Below, piece after piece: positions 49,247 to 58,323 of a stretch of DNA of 64,000 nucleotides. The DNA is from Longimicrobium sp. (GTDB taxonomy: Bacteria; Gemmatimonadota; Gemmatimonadetes; Longimicrobiales; Longimicrobiaceae), in the NCBI RefSeq assembly GCF_036388275.1, contig NZ_DASVSF010000098.1, positions 1 through 64,000 of the forward strand. The letters run 5' to 3'. The notes under the pieces were generated by a model that saw only the letters and a list, made by a program, of their open reading frames with translations, was not told the DNA's origin and ran no database searches. The stretch's first letter is position 1. Each line of letters opens with the position of its first letter. The position numbers and the translations under genes were made by a program.

Positions 49247-51331
49247 TCACACGATCGTCGGCTCCATGAAGTAGTCGAACCCGTGCTCCGAACTCCGCCA
49301 CGCGCGGATGCGGAAGATGCGCGCGGGGGCATCGGGCTCCAGGCGCAGCCACTGCGAGCCGCCGTGCCAGAAGAAGCGCTGGCCGGTGAGCAGCTCCTCC
49401 ACCTCCCACGGGTCGTGCCAGCCGATGCCCATGTCGGGGAGCGGAAAGTGGAGCATGGTCTCGTGCGCGGCGAACGGGTCCAGGTTCACGGCCACGAACA
49501 CCATCGACGTGCGGTCCGGCGTCATCTTGCCGTAGAACAGCACGTTGTCGTTGTCCGCCGGGTAGAAGCGCAGGTTGTCGTACTCGTGCAGCGCGCGGTT
49601 CTGCCGGCGGATCTCGTTCAGCCGCGTGATCAGCGCGCGGATGTTGCCCGGGCGGTCCCAGTCCCACGCCTTGATCTGGTACTTTTCGCTGTCCAGGTAC
49701 TCTTCCTTGCCCGGCGCCAGCGGCGTGGCCTCGCACAATTCGAAGCCGCTGTAGATGCCGTAGACCGACGACAGCGTGGTGGCCAGCACCGCGCGGATCA
49801 TGTGCGCCGGCCGCCCGCCGCGCTGAAGGAACTCGGGGTTGATGTCGGGCGTGTTGGGGAACAGGTTGCCCCGGAAGTACTCGTTCATGGGGCCCTGCGT
49901 GAGCTCCGTGAAGTACTCCGTGAGCTCGCCCTTGAAGTTGCGCCAGGTGAAGTACGTGTAGCCCTGCGTGAAGCCCGCCTTGGCCAGCGCGCGCATCATC
50001 TTGGGCCGCGTGAACGCTTCCGAGAGGAAGATCACCTGAGGGTGCTGCTGCTGCACCTCGCGGATCATCCACTGCCAGAACTGCACGGGCTTGGTGTGCG
50101 GGTTGTCGACGCGGAAGATGTTCACGCCCTGCTCCACCCAGTGCAGGATCACGTCGCGCCACTCCGCCCACTGCGCTTCCCAGTCTTCGCCGTAGAAGTT
50201 CAGCGGATAGATGTCCTGGTACTTCTTGGGCGGGTTCTCGGCGTACATGATGGTGCCGTCCGGGCGGATGTAGAACCAGCCCGGGTGTTCCTTGGCGTAC
50301 GGATGGTCGGGCGACACCTGGATGGCGAAATCCAGGGCGATCTCCAGCCCGTGCTCGCGCGCGGCCTCCACCAGTCGCCGGAAGTCCTCGAGCGTGCCCA
50401 GGTCCGGGTGCACCTCCTTGTGCCCGCCCGCGTCCGATCCCACCGCGTAGGGCACGCCCGGCTCGTCTGGCCCCGGGTTCAGCGTGTTGTTCTTGCCCTT
50501 GCGGAACTTGAAGCCGATGGGGTGGATGGGCGGAAAGTACAGCACGTCGAAGCCCATGTCGCGCACGTACGGCAGCTTGGCGATCACGTCGTCGAAGGTG
50601 CCGTGGCGGCTCTCGTCGTCGCTCATCGAGCGCGGGAACAACTCGTACCAGGCGGCGAAGCGTGCGGCCACGCGGTCCACCTGCACGGGAAGAACGTGCT
50701 CGTACCGCGTCAGGTCTTCACGCAGCGGGTAGCGCTCCATCAGTTCCAGCAGCCCGGGGTCCAGCGCGGCCGCCACCCGTTCCGCCACCGTCAGGTGCGA
50801 GCCCGATTCCACGTCGTCGCGGAACGTGTCCCACGCCGACGTGGGGATCAGCCCGCCCGACGCCAGCTTCTCGTCGCCCACCACCTCGGCCAGGTATTCC
50901 ATCATCCGCGCGCGGTCGGGGCCGTGGGCCAGCGGGGCGGCGGCGCTGGCGATCAGCTGGGCGCCCTCGAACAACTCCAGCAGCACCTCCTGGCCCGCGT
51001 CGTACTTCTTGCGCAGGTCGCTCTGCCAGGTGCCGAAGACGTCGGTCCACGCGACGACGATGAAGTACCAGCGGCAGTTGCGGTCGGGGGAGAACGAGCC
51101 GCGCCAGCGGTCGTTGTCCCAGAACTTCATCCGCGACTCCTGCCACGTCTCGTCGTCCTCGGGGCGGTACCAGATGGCGGCGGAGAGGGCGTCGTGGCCT
51201 TCCTTGAAGATGTCGGCCTCTACCGAAACGGTGTCGCCCACCTCGCGCTTTACGGCGTAGCGACCGCAGTCCAGCTCGGGATACACGTTTTCGATGACGA
51301 CCCTGCGGCTGGCGTCGATCCTCTCCGGCAT
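49247..51331 (-). CDS. glgE: Alpha-1,4-glucan:maltose-1-phosphate maltosyltransferase
   Basis: A 694-residue GH13_3 enzyme that extends alpha-glucans using maltose-1-phosphate. The N-terminal beta domains (about 1-190; VVIENVYPELDCGRYAVKRE) precede the (beta/alpha)8 barrel: DVLYFPPIHPIGFKFRKGKN, GTLEDFRRLVEAAREHG, FRVDNPHTKP (nucleophile Asp), VIFLSEAFTRPKMM (acid/base Glu) and the C-terminal beta domain. The family's NNTL phosphate-binding signature is present. No treS, pep2/mak or glgB partner is adjacent. Length is typical. Confidence 0.94.
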   Translation of the reverse strand: MPERIDASRRVVIENVYPELDCGRYAVKREVGDTVSVEADIFKEGHDALSAAIWYRPEDDETWQESRMKFWDNDRWRGSFSPDRNCRWYFIVVAWTDVFGTWQSDLRKKYDAGQEVLLELFEGAQLIASAAAPLAHGPDRARMMEYLAEVVGDEKLASGGLIPTSAWDTFRDDVESGSHLTVAERVAAALDPGLLELMERYPLREDLTRYEHVLPVQVDRVAARFAAWYELFPRSMSDDESRHGTFDDVIAKLPYVRDMGFDVLYFPPIHPIGFKFRKGKNNTLNPGPDEPGVPYAVGSDAGGHKEVHPDLGTLEDFRRLVEAAREHGLEIALDFAIQVSPDHPYAKEHPGWFYIRPDGTIMYAENPPKKYQDIYPLNFYGEDWEAQWAEWRDVILHWVEQGVNIFRVDNPHTKPVQFWQWMIREVQQQHPQVIFLSEAFTRPKMMRALAKAGFTQGYTYFTWRNFKGELTEYFTELTQGPMNEYFRGNLFPNTPDINPEFLQRGGRPAHMIRAVLATTLSSVYGIYSGFELCEATPLAPGKEEYLDSEKYQIKAWDWDRPGNIRALITRLNEIRRQNRALHEYDNLRFYPADNDNVLFYGKMTPDRTSMVFVAVNLDPFAAHETMLHFPLPDMGIGWHDPWEVEELLTGQRFFWHGGSQWLRLEPDAPARIFRIRAWRSSEHGFDYFMEPTIV

Positions 51332-51419
51332 CAGTCTCTCTTGGTGGTCGGGTGGCGTTCGTTTCGCCGCGCGGGCAGCAAGCGGTGGGCCATGGGCGGG
51401 GTAGGGGAGTGCGGGAGTG

Positions 51420-51925
51420 CGTAAGGCCAGTCGCAGAGCGCTCCTCTGTCATCCAGAGGCGCGAGCGCACCGGACCGCCCCGTACGCCACGCCCGTGCGC
51501 GCCGTGGGATCTAGCCGCGGATGCTTTTCAGCCCGGGCGCGGCAGCGGCACGGAAACCCGAGATGCTGCACGGACGCGGAGGAACTTCACATCGCTTGGG
51601 CTGCCTGCGGGCGCATGCCGCGGGTGGCCCCAACCCCGGCCCCTCCCCCGGCAAACTGCGCCGGGAGAGGGGAGAACTTCGATCCGGGTTCGACTGACGG
51701 CCGGTGCATGCCGCAGGGAGCCCCCTCCCCCCGGCCCCCGTCCCCCGCTGCGCAGGGGAGGGGGAGACCTGAAATGCCCTCCGGCAGGCTTCCTCGCTAT
51801 CTCGCAAAGAGGCCGGTCTGGCGCACGGCACTGGCTCCCTTCCCCCGCGGGGTTTGCGGGGGAAGGGCTGGGATGGGGGCGGCCGCGGATGCACCCGACT
51901 CACGTCGAAACGCCACCTTCGGCGC
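51420..51925. repeat. Composite interspersed repeat region (families C and A)
   Basis: About 600 bases between glgE and the RNase gene hold no gene. A reverse family-C element lies at about 51448-51550 ('ctgtcatccaga', 'gggatctagccgcgga'). Three family-A variants follow, in both orientations: 51615-51680 (cggcccctcccccggcaaac), 51715-51770 (gtcccccgctgcgcagggga) and 51820-51885 (cttcccccgcggggtttgcg). Open frames across it are repeat shadows. Confidence 0.65.
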
Positions 51926-51929
51926 CGCC

Positions 51930-53378
51930 TCAGCTGCCTACGCGAAATTCAACGCGTCCGTCCTGCACCGACACGCTCTCCAGGATCACGGTCAGCGGCT
52001 GGCCGGGATCGTAGCGCGCATTCCCCTTGTCGGCGGCGGCGCGGATGGGGGAATCCTCGATCTGCACCTCCACGTCGCCTCCACGCACGCCCAGCACCGT
52101 CGCCGCGAACGACTGGCCGATGCGGTCGCGAAGCATCCACGCTTCGGCAACGTCGACGGCCCGGCGCTCCAGCTTGGCCGCGCGCGAATCGGCGTCGTTC
52201 ATCACGGCGGGCAGCCGCTTGAGCGTGTCCACCTCTTCCGCGCTGGGACGGCCTCCCGCGGCGAGGGTGACGAGGAGGTCCAGCACGTAGCGGTCGCCCA
52301 GGCGGCGGAGCGGCGCCGTGGCGTGGGCGTACGGCATCGCCAGCGCGTGGTGCAGCGGGTTTTCGGGCGGCTCGCCGTCGAACGATACGTAATCCGCGCC
52401 GCGCATCACCGGCCGCGCCTGCCACACCAATGGCGTGATGCGGGGATGCTTCACGTCCAGCGAGCGGATGAACTCCGGGTAGCTCATTTCGTCCGGCCAC
52501 GCGAAGCCCAGCGCGCGGGCGCCCTGGCGGAAGCCCGCGAGGGCCTCGGGATTGGGCGCGGGCATCGTCCGCAGCATGCCGATGCCGGCTTCCAGCATCC
52601 GCCGTGCGGCCCAGTGCCCCACCAGCAGCGACACCTGCTCGTTCCACTCTTCCGAGGGCATCGGCTGCTCGAACTCCAGCGCGTACCCCAGGTTTTTAGC
52701 TGCCATCTGCGTTACGTGCTGCGACACCAGCGGAAGCGACACGCCGCCGCGCTCCGCCTCGATCTTCTCGCGCAGCTCGCCGAACCGGCGCATGCCGTCC
52801 AGCGTTCCCACCCACTCCTTGCCGCGGAACGCCGTTCCGCCCTCGCACACGTGCTCCACCACCTGCGCGTACGTCAGTTGCGCGCGGCTGCGGACCACCG
52901 CAGGGGTGACGGTGAGCTCCCTGACTTCCGCGCGGTCGTCGAGCGCAAAGTCGAAGAGAATGCAGGGGCGGTCCACGTCGGGAAGGAGGCTGCCCGCGTT
53001 CTCGCTGATGGCGGGGGGATACAGCGACACCTTGTGGTCGGGCGCGTAGAACGTCACGCCGCGCTTGAACGCCTCGGCCTCGATGGGGCCGCCGCGGTCC
53101 ACGAAGAAGCCGACGTCGGCGATGGCGTACCACAGGCGGAATCCGCCGTCCGGCTCCGCTCTGATCCCGACAGCCTGGTCCAGGTCGCGGCTGCCCGGCG
53201 GGTCGATGGTCACCAGCGGCAGGTCGCGTTGGTCCTCGCGGCCGTTGCCGGGGGACACGACTCGCCTGGCAGCCTCGGCTGCGGCCTCCGTCACCTCCCG
53301 CGGAAACTCCGGGCGCACCCCGAACTTTTCACGAGCCGCGTTCAGCGCTTGCTCCACCAACCCGTCGCCACCCGCCAT
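51930..53378 (-). CDS. RNB-domain exoribonuclease (RNase R/II-like, short form)
   Basis: A 482-residue protein with the RNB catalytic domain: TIDPPGSRDLDQAVGI supplies the metal-binding aspartates, then LWYAIADVGFFVDRGGPIEA, PCILFDFALDD and YAHATAPLRRLGDRYVLDLL complete the family blocks. It lacks the N-terminal cold-shock domains and basic tail of RNase R, so it is a compact version seen in actinobacteria and relatives. It degrades RNA 3' to 5'. Start ATG 53378 (MAGGDGLVEQ). Confidence 0.88.
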   Translation of the reverse strand: MAGGDGLVEQALNAAREKFGVRPEFPREVTEAAAEAARRVVSPGNGREDQRDLPLVTIDPPGSRDLDQAVGIRAEPDGGFRLWYAIADVGFFVDRGGPIEAEAFKRGVTFYAPDHKVSLYPPAISENAGSLLPDVDRPCILFDFALDDRAEVRELTVTPAVVRSRAQLTYAQVVEHVCEGGTAFRGKEWVGTLDGMRRFGELREKIEAERGGVSLPLVSQHVTQMAAKNLGYALEFEQPMPSEEWNEQVSLLVGHWAARRMLEAGIGMLRTMPAPNPEALAGFRQGARALGFAWPDEMSYPEFIRSLDVKHPRITPLVWQARPVMRGADYVSFDGEPPENPLHHALAMPYAHATAPLRRLGDRYVLDLLVTLAAGGRPSAEEVDTLKRLPAVMNDADSRAAKLERRAVDVAEAWMLRDRIGQSFAATVLGVRGGDVEVQIEDSPIRAAADKGNARYDPGQPLTVILESVSVQDGRVEFRVGS

Positions 53379-53449
53379 TGTCGTCTCCAGTCCACGGTTC
53401 GGACCGCCTACGCGCAAGCAACGGTCCGAAGGCTGCGGGCACCTGGCGC

Positions 53450-53740
53450 TCACGCACGCCCGGGGCCCCGCCGAGTGCCCCGAGCGTCAAGCATCGCTGC
53501 GTGGATGATGTCCTCCAACTCCTCTTCGGTACAGCCGGGCATCCGCGCGCCCGCACGGGCGAACCCTTCCCACCTGCATTCGAGTTCGGCCCACGTGCGG
53601 TACATGGACATTGGAATGATGGCCCCGGCCTCTCGCCCGCCTTCTTCCAGCACCACCGGAACGCGGTTGTCGCGAACACGGGCTACCACCCTCCCAAACT
53701 GCTCTCGCGCTTCTGGTACTTGCATGCGTTCCGTTTTCAT
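53450..53740 (-). CDS. Phd/YefM-like antitoxin paralogue B
   Basis: A 96-residue protein beginning MKTERMQVPEAREQFGRVVA. The RVRDNRVPVVLEEGGREAGA block matches the Phd/YefM antitoxin N-terminal domain. It is homologous along its length to the antitoxin encoded at 54158 (for example FARAGARMPGCTEEELEDII with FLRAGEQMPDYPEEEVEHDI). It begins in the PIN toxin stop (ATGA). Thus one PIN gene is flanked by two related antitoxins. Confidence 0.78.
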   Translation of the reverse strand: MKTERMQVPEAREQFGRVVARVRDNRVPVVLEEGGREAGAIIPMSMYRTWAELECRWEGFARAGARMPGCTEEELEDIIHAAMLDARGTRRGPGRA

Positions 53741-54177
53741 CTCTCGCTCTCCGGTTCCGTTTCGTCCAGCCACGACAGGAACTGCCGCGGCGTCAGGATC
53801 AACGCGCTGCGATAGTCACCCAGGGTCAGCAGGTCCTGATCGCTCGATACGAGTACGTCCGCGGCAGCATCGGCGACGGCGGAGAGGATGATGTAGTCCT
53901 TGGGATCGCGGACGTAGACGTCCACCGGAGCAGTCCCGGGCACCCTGCCGGCCTCCTCGGAGAGTTCGGCGAGGAGGATGGAAACCCTCAGCTTGCAGTC
54001 GTACTTCCGAAGAACGCGTGGGTACGCGAGCGTCCGCCGAAGCTCGTCGAGAATCGCCTGTGTCGTGAAAAGAGAAAATCGAAGTGCCCGCCAAGCCTCG
54101 TAGGCTTGAGCGGGCACTCCTTTCGGTTTCAGGGCTACGCTCACCAGCACGGACGTGTCAAAGACTACTCGTCGCAC
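53737..54177 (-). CDS. PIN-family toxin (PIN_3 type)
   Basis: A 146-residue PIN domain of the 'putative toxin component' branch: VVFDTSVLVSVALKP (first Asp), AILDELRRTLAYPRV (Glu), VRDPKDYIILSAVADAAADV (Asp) and LVSSDQDLLTLGDY (Asp). It is an RNase toxin candidate. Twenty bases overlap the upstream antitoxin and four overlap the downstream one, giving a compact three-gene unit. Confidence 0.87.
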   Translation of the reverse strand: MRRVVFDTSVLVSVALKPKGVPAQAYEAWRALRFSLFTTQAILDELRRTLAYPRVLRKYDCKLRVSILLAELSEEAGRVPGTAPVDVYVRDPKDYIILSAVADAAADVLVSSDQDLLTLGDYRSALILTPRQFLSWLDETEPESER

Positions 54178-54448
54178 CTTGCCTCCTGACTGCCGCCAAA
54201 GCCTCAGCGATGTCGTGCTCGACTTCTTCTTCCGGATAATCCGGCATCTGCTCCCCCGCGCGCAGGAAGGCCTGGTGGCGGGCCTCCCGCGCCTCCACCA
54301 CGAATTCCAGTGTCTGCATGGGGACCAGCGCGCCGACCTCGTGGCCGTCGCACATGAGCACGACGGGGCGGCGCGTCTGCTCGACGCGCTTCAGCACCTC
54401 GCTCAGCCGTTCCCGCACGTGCGCAACGTCCATCCGTTCGACATTCAT
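54158..54448 (-). CDS. Phd/YefM-like antitoxin paralogue A
   Basis: A 96-residue protein, MNVERMDVAHVRERLSEVLK then RVEQTRRPVVLMCDGHEVGA, a Phd/YefM-type DNA-binding antitoxin with an acidic C-terminus (QMPDYPEEEVEHDIAEALAA) for toxin binding. First gene of the triplet; 'ggaga' lies before the ATG and a promoter with a dyad lies upstream. Confidence 0.8.
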   Translation of the reverse strand: MNVERMDVAHVRERLSEVLKRVEQTRRPVVLMCDGHEVGALVPMQTLEFVVEAREARHQAFLRAGEQMPDYPEEEVEHDIAEALAAVRRQGATSSL

Positions 54449-54483
54449 GGTGTGGTCTCCTGCGCGGATTCCTTACCCACAAC

Positions 54484-54509
54484 AGTATAGAAGTGAACAG
54501 AAAGTTCAA
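54484..54509 (-). promoter_or_regulatory. Promoter with embedded dyad before the antitoxin-PIN-antitoxin operon
   Basis: On the minus strand TTGAAC (54509-54504) and TATACT (54489-54484) stand 14 bases apart, in an AT-rich patch. The inverted repeat TGAAC-N5-GTTCA (54494-54508) lies across the -35 side and spacer, where a bound antitoxin would block transcription. The spacer is shorter than usual. Confidence 0.4.
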
Positions 54510-54518
54510 GCCCCATCC

Positions 54519-55775
54519 TCAATCCGCCGCGCCCAGCAACCATTGGCGGACGCGGTCGAGCGCGATCTGCGCGGCCATGCCCTTCAGCCACTCGCGGCCG
54601 CGGTTGCCCACGTCGTAGCGGCGCGACCACTGCCCGCCTTCCCACGCCAGGCCGATGCACAGCGTGCCCACCGGCTTCTCCGGCGTGCCGCCGCCCGGGC
54701 CGGCGATTCCCGTCGTGGCGATGCCCAGGTCCGCACCCGCCAGCTTGCGCACGCCCGCCGCCATCTCCTCGGCCGTCTGGGTGCTCACCGCGCCGTGCTC
54801 CGCGAGGGTGCTTTCCGACACCCCGAGCACGCGCACCTTGGCCTCGTTGGCGTACGTGGCCACGCCGAGCAGGAAGTACTCGGAGCTGCCGGGCACGTCC
54901 GTCACGCGGTCGCCGATCTTGCCGCCCGTGCACGACTCGGCAACGGCCAGCGTCAGCCCGCGCTCGCGCAGCAGCCGCCCGACGGTTTCCTCCATCCCCT
55001 CGTCGCCCACGGCGTAGATGGCGCTGCCCAGCCGCTCGCGGATGCGCGCCTCCAGATCGTCCAGGCGCGGCTCCAGGTCGTCGTCCGGCCTCCCAAAGAC
55101 CGTCACCCGCACCTGCATCCGCGGGAATGCCGCGCGGAACGCCAGGCGCGCCTCGGACGGATCGATGGCGCCCTCCAGCAGCTCGTCGAGCTTGCTTTCC
55201 GCCAAGCCGAAGGTGCTGAAGGAGCGCGAGGCGAACTTCTGGTCCGGCGTACGAGCCGCCACCCACGGTACCAGCGACGCGGGCACCATCTCGCGCGTTT
55301 CGCGCGGCACGCCGGGAAAGCACGCCACGTGGCGGGTGGCGCCGTTCACCTCCACCGGGCACACGAAGCCGGCCGCGGTGCCGTTGGGGTTGGGAAAGAT
55401 GGTGGAGCCCTCCGGAAACAATGCCTGCTTCCGGTTGTTGGGCGACATCTCCATCGCGCGGGCCCGGAACCGCTCCTCGATGGCGCGCAGCGACGGCTCG
55501 TCCAGCAACAGCTCGCGCCCGGCGAGCTTGGCCACGCACGCCGTCGTCAGGTCGTCCGCGGTGGGGCCCAGCCCGCCGGTGCACACCACCAGCTCGGCCT
55601 CGTCCAGCGCGCGGCGGAGTGCGCGGATGATGTCGTCTTCGTCGTCCACCACGGCGAAGCCCGCAACGGGCTGCACGCCGAGCGGCTTCAGCTCCGTCGC
55701 CAGGAAGCCGGAGTTGGTGTCGACCGTCAGCCCGCCGACGATCTCGTCGCCGATGGCGAGAAAGGCGGCTCTCAC
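54519..55775 (-). CDS. cinA: CinA-like protein (nicotinamide-nucleotide amidase)
   Basis: A 418-residue CinA. The N-terminal MoCF-like domain (FLAIGDEIVGGLTVDTNSGF, VVCTGGLGPTADDLTT, FPGVPRETREMV) is linked to the C-terminal NMN deamidase domain (AVAESCTGGKIGDRVTDVPG, SSEYFLLGVATYANEAKVRV, ATTGIAGPGGGTPEKPVGT). It works in pyridine-nucleotide salvage. The GTG start at 55775 overlaps the SDR stop (GTGA). The full-length two-domain form is typical. Confidence 0.94.
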   Translation of the reverse strand: MRAAFLAIGDEIVGGLTVDTNSGFLATELKPLGVQPVAGFAVVDDEDDIIRALRRALDEAELVVCTGGLGPTADDLTTACVAKLAGRELLLDEPSLRAIEERFRARAMEMSPNNRKQALFPEGSTIFPNPNGTAAGFVCPVEVNGATRHVACFPGVPRETREMVPASLVPWVAARTPDQKFASRSFSTFGLAESKLDELLEGAIDPSEARLAFRAAFPRMQVRVTVFGRPDDDLEPRLDDLEARIRERLGSAIYAVGDEGMEETVGRLLRERGLTLAVAESCTGGKIGDRVTDVPGSSEYFLLGVATYANEAKVRVLGVSESTLAEHGAVSTQTAEEMAAGVRKLAGADLGIATTGIAGPGGGTPEKPVGTLCIGLAWEGGQWSRRYDVGNRGREWLKGMAAQIALDRVRQWLLGAAD

Positions 55776-56617
55776 TTGCCGCGCATCGCCTGGAGGGCCC
55801 CCTTCACCATCGCGCGCGGCATGCGGGTGAGCCCGTTGAACTCGCCGCCGGAGCCGATCCACTCTCCGCCATCGATGGTCACCACCTCACCGTTGATGAA
55901 CGGCGCTCCGTCCGACACCAGGAACGCGGCCAGGTTCGCCAGCTCGTCGTGCTCGCCGAAGCGGTTCATGGGGATGCGCGCCTTCGCCTCGGCCTCCAAC
56001 TCGGGCGTGGGCATCAGCGCGTTCCATGCGCCCTCCGTCGGGAACGGGCCGGGGGCGATGGCGTTGCTGCGGATCTTGTACGTGGCCCACTCCACCGCCA
56101 GCGACCGCGTCATCGCCAGCACGCCCGCCTTAGCCGCCGCGGAGGGGACGACGAACGCCGACCCCGTCCACGCGTACGTGGTGACGATGTTCAGGATGCT
56201 TCCACCACGCCCGGCCTCGATCATCTTCCGGCCGACCGCGAGCGTGGCGTGAAACGTCCCGTTCAGCACCGTCTGCACGATGGCGTTGAAGCCGTTGGGC
56301 GACAGGTCTTCCGTGGCCGAAAGGAAGTTGCCGGCGGCGTTGTTCACCAGCACGTCGATACCGCCGAACCGCTCGGTCACCGCCGCCGCCATCTGTTCGA
56401 CCTGGGCGAAGTCGCGCACGTCGCAGGGATGCGTGAAGATGCGCTCGCCGCCGGGGCTGATCTGCCCCGCGGCGTCCGCAAGCCGCTCGGCGCTGCGGCC
56501 GGTGATGGCCACGTTGGCGCCCAGCGCGGCGAACTTGCGTGACATCGACAGCCCCAGCCCCGACCCGCCACCCGTCACCAGCACCGTCTTGCCCGCCAGA
56601 AGATCGTCCCGGAACAC
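55772..56617 (-). CDS. SDR oxidoreductase, 2,4-dienoyl-CoA reductase type
   Basis: A 281-residue short-chain dehydrogenase. NADPH-binding VTGGGSGLGLSMSRKFAALG with AITGRSAER, VLVNNAAGNFL and TTYAWTGSAFVVPSAAAKAG are seen. The YxxxK motif of ordinary SDRs is replaced by SAAAK with an upstream Tyr, as in DECR1 (2,4-dienoyl-CoA reductase), and the loop APGPFPTEGAWN also fits. It would serve oxidation of unsaturated fatty acids, in line with the ETF-QO gene in this window. Confidence 0.88.
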   Translation of the reverse strand: MFRDDLLAGKTVLVTGGGSGLGLSMSRKFAALGANVAITGRSAERLADAAGQISPGGERIFTHPCDVRDFAQVEQMAAAVTERFGGIDVLVNNAAGNFLSATEDLSPNGFNAIVQTVLNGTFHATLAVGRKMIEAGRGGSILNIVTTYAWTGSAFVVPSAAAKAGVLAMTRSLAVEWATYKIRSNAIAPGPFPTEGAWNALMPTPELEAEAKARIPMNRFGEHDELANLAAFLVSDGAPFINGEVVTIDGGEWIGSGGEFNGLTRMPRAMVKGALQAMRGK

Positions 56618-56776
56618 GTGCCCTCGCTCGCCGTGGTGTGCGTGCCTCCTTCGCTGCCTGGGGTGACACTATCCCGCGGCCTTCCGGCGCGAAAGCCCGC
56701 CCGGCATGGCGCGGCGGCGTGCGGGGGCGCTAAATTTCGCCCCGGCAACCGCTTTCACGGCACATCCCGAGCTCCG

Positions 56777-58036
56777 ATGCCCATCCCTCGTTCCTGGCGA
56801 GCCCCCCTGCTGGCCGCCCTGCTGGCCGTTTTTTCCGCCCCCGCTCTGCGCGCCCAGGTCACCATGGTTCCCGACACGGGGCTCACGGTGGTGCACCTGG
56901 TGATGGGGCAGGGCAAGATGGTGTGGGAAAAGTTCGGCCACGACGCCATCTGGATCCACGATCCGGCGGCGGGAACGGACCGCGTGTACAACTACGGAGT
57001 GTTCGACTTTGCCTCGCCGGGGTTCATGAGCCGCTTCATCGCGGGCAACCTGCTGTACGAGCTGGGCGTTTCCGACATCCAGAACACGCTGTACCAGTAC
57101 GAGTACTTCAACCGCTCGGTGTGGGGGCAGGAGCTGAACCTGACGGCCGCGCAAAAGCGCGAGCTGCAGCGGCTGCTGGAGGTGAACGCGCTGCCACAGA
57201 ACAAGGACTACCTGTACGACTACTATCGCGACAACTGCTCCACGCGCATCCGTGACGTGGTGGACCGGGTGATCGGCGGGCGGTTGCGGGCGGCGACGGA
57301 AGAGGTGCCCACCAACACGACGTACCGGTGGCACAGCGAGCGGCTGATCGCGGGTGACCCCGTTTCGTACACCGGCATCACGGGTGGGCTGGGGCCCGCG
57401 TCGGACCACAAGATCTCGCGCTGGGAAGAGATGTTCCTGCCCTTCAAGGTGCAGGAGCGGTTCCGCGAGGCGAAGGTGCTGGACGAGGCGGGGCGCGAGG
57501 TGCCGCTGGTGAAGCGCGAGTGGACGCTGATCGAGGCGCAGGGCCGCGCCGCCCCGCTGTCCAAGCCGCCGACGTGGACGCCGTGGTTCCTGGTGGCGGG
57601 GGTGCTGATCGGGGGGGCGCTGGTGGCCATGGGGCGCGCGGCGCCGCGCTCGGGGCTGGCGCGGATGGGCTTTGGCGCGGTGAGCGCGCTGTGGCTGCTG
57701 TTCGCGGGGGTAGGCGGATTCGTGCTGGTGTACCTGTGGGCGTTCACCAACCATCGCATCGCCTACGGCAACGAGAACATGCTGCAGCTGTCGCCGCTGG
57801 CGCTGCCGCTGATCCTGCTGGTGCCGTGCGTGGCGTATGGCGTACGGTGGGCGGCGCGGCCGGCGTGGGTGCTGGCGGCGGCGGTGGCGGCCCTCTCGGT
57901 GTTCGGATTCGTGGCGCAGGTGCTTCCCTGGCTGGACCAGCGCAACGCGCAGATGATCGCGCTGGCGCTGCCCATCAACCTGGCGCTGGCGTGGACGGTG
58001 CGGCGGTTGACGCGGGGGGCTCCTTCGGCTCGCTAG
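56777..58036 (+). CDS. DUF4105-type exported membrane protein
   Basis: A 419-residue protein with a signal peptide (APLLAALLAVFSAPALRAQ). The soluble domain (about 27-250) has the DUF4105 marks: WEKFGHDAIWIHDPAAGTDR, YNYGVFDFASPGF and YYRDNCSTRIRDVVDRVIGG, with conserved His and Cys that suggest a papain/NlpC-like hydrolase fold (inference). Four C-terminal helices (WFLVAGVLIGGALVAMG, LWLLFAGVGGFVLVYLWAF, LALPLILLVPCVAYGVRW, WVLAAAVAALSVFGFVAQVL) follow. Start ATG 56777. Confidence 0.85.
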   Translation: MPIPRSWRAPLLAALLAVFSAPALRAQVTMVPDTGLTVVHLVMGQGKMVWEKFGHDAIWIHDPAAGTDRVYNYGVFDFASPGFMSRFIAGNLLYELGVSDIQNTLYQYEYFNRSVWGQELNLTAAQKRELQRLLEVNALPQNKDYLYDYYRDNCSTRIRDVVDRVIGGRLRAATEEVPTNTTYRWHSERLIAGDPVSYTGITGGLGPASDHKISRWEEMFLPFKVQERFREAKVLDEAGREVPLVKREWTLIEAQGRAAPLSKPPTWTPWFLVAGVLIGGALVAMGRAAPRSGLARMGFGAVSALWLLFAGVGGFVLVYLWAFTNHRIAYGNENMLQLSPLALPLILLVPCVAYGVRWAARPAWVLAAAVAALSVFGFVAQVLPWLDQRNAQMIALALPINLALAWTVRRLTRGAPSAR

Positions 58037-58049
58037 GCGCCTGCCCGCC

Positions 58050-58240
58050 CCCGCTGGGGCGACTAAAGTCGCGGCAACAACGGCACGAAGTCCGCCTGCG
58101 CGGACTGGGCGGGCCGGTCGAGTGCACGAAGCCGAGCCGAAGCGCAATCGAATTCTCCCCTCTCCCGCTTGCGGGAGAGGGGCCGGGGGAGAGGGCAGCC
58201 GGGGAATGCGCCGGAGTGATCGAACGGCACCCCGGCCCGC
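58050..58240 (+). repeat. Composite family-B plus family-A repeat
   Basis: After the DUF4105 gene: a family-B element ('gcgactaaagtcgcggcaac', 'gaagtccgcctgcgcggact', 58060-58110) is followed by a family-A hairpin ('ctctcccgcttgcgggagag', 58155-58200) and its 'gaatgcgccggagtgatcga' tail. The order B then A is the same as at 59736. The rest, 58240-58323, shows nothing recognisable. Confidence 0.65.
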
Positions 58241-58323
58241 CAGGGTCGCCGCGGCACAAATCGTGGTCGCCCAATCTCTGCGGAGGCTCTACCGATTCCG
58301 CAAAACCGAGTTCGCGGATCACG

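Noticed and set aside
49097..51424. 775-codon plus-strand open frame opposite glgE
   Set aside because: Antisense shadow; GlgE motifs lie on the minus strand.
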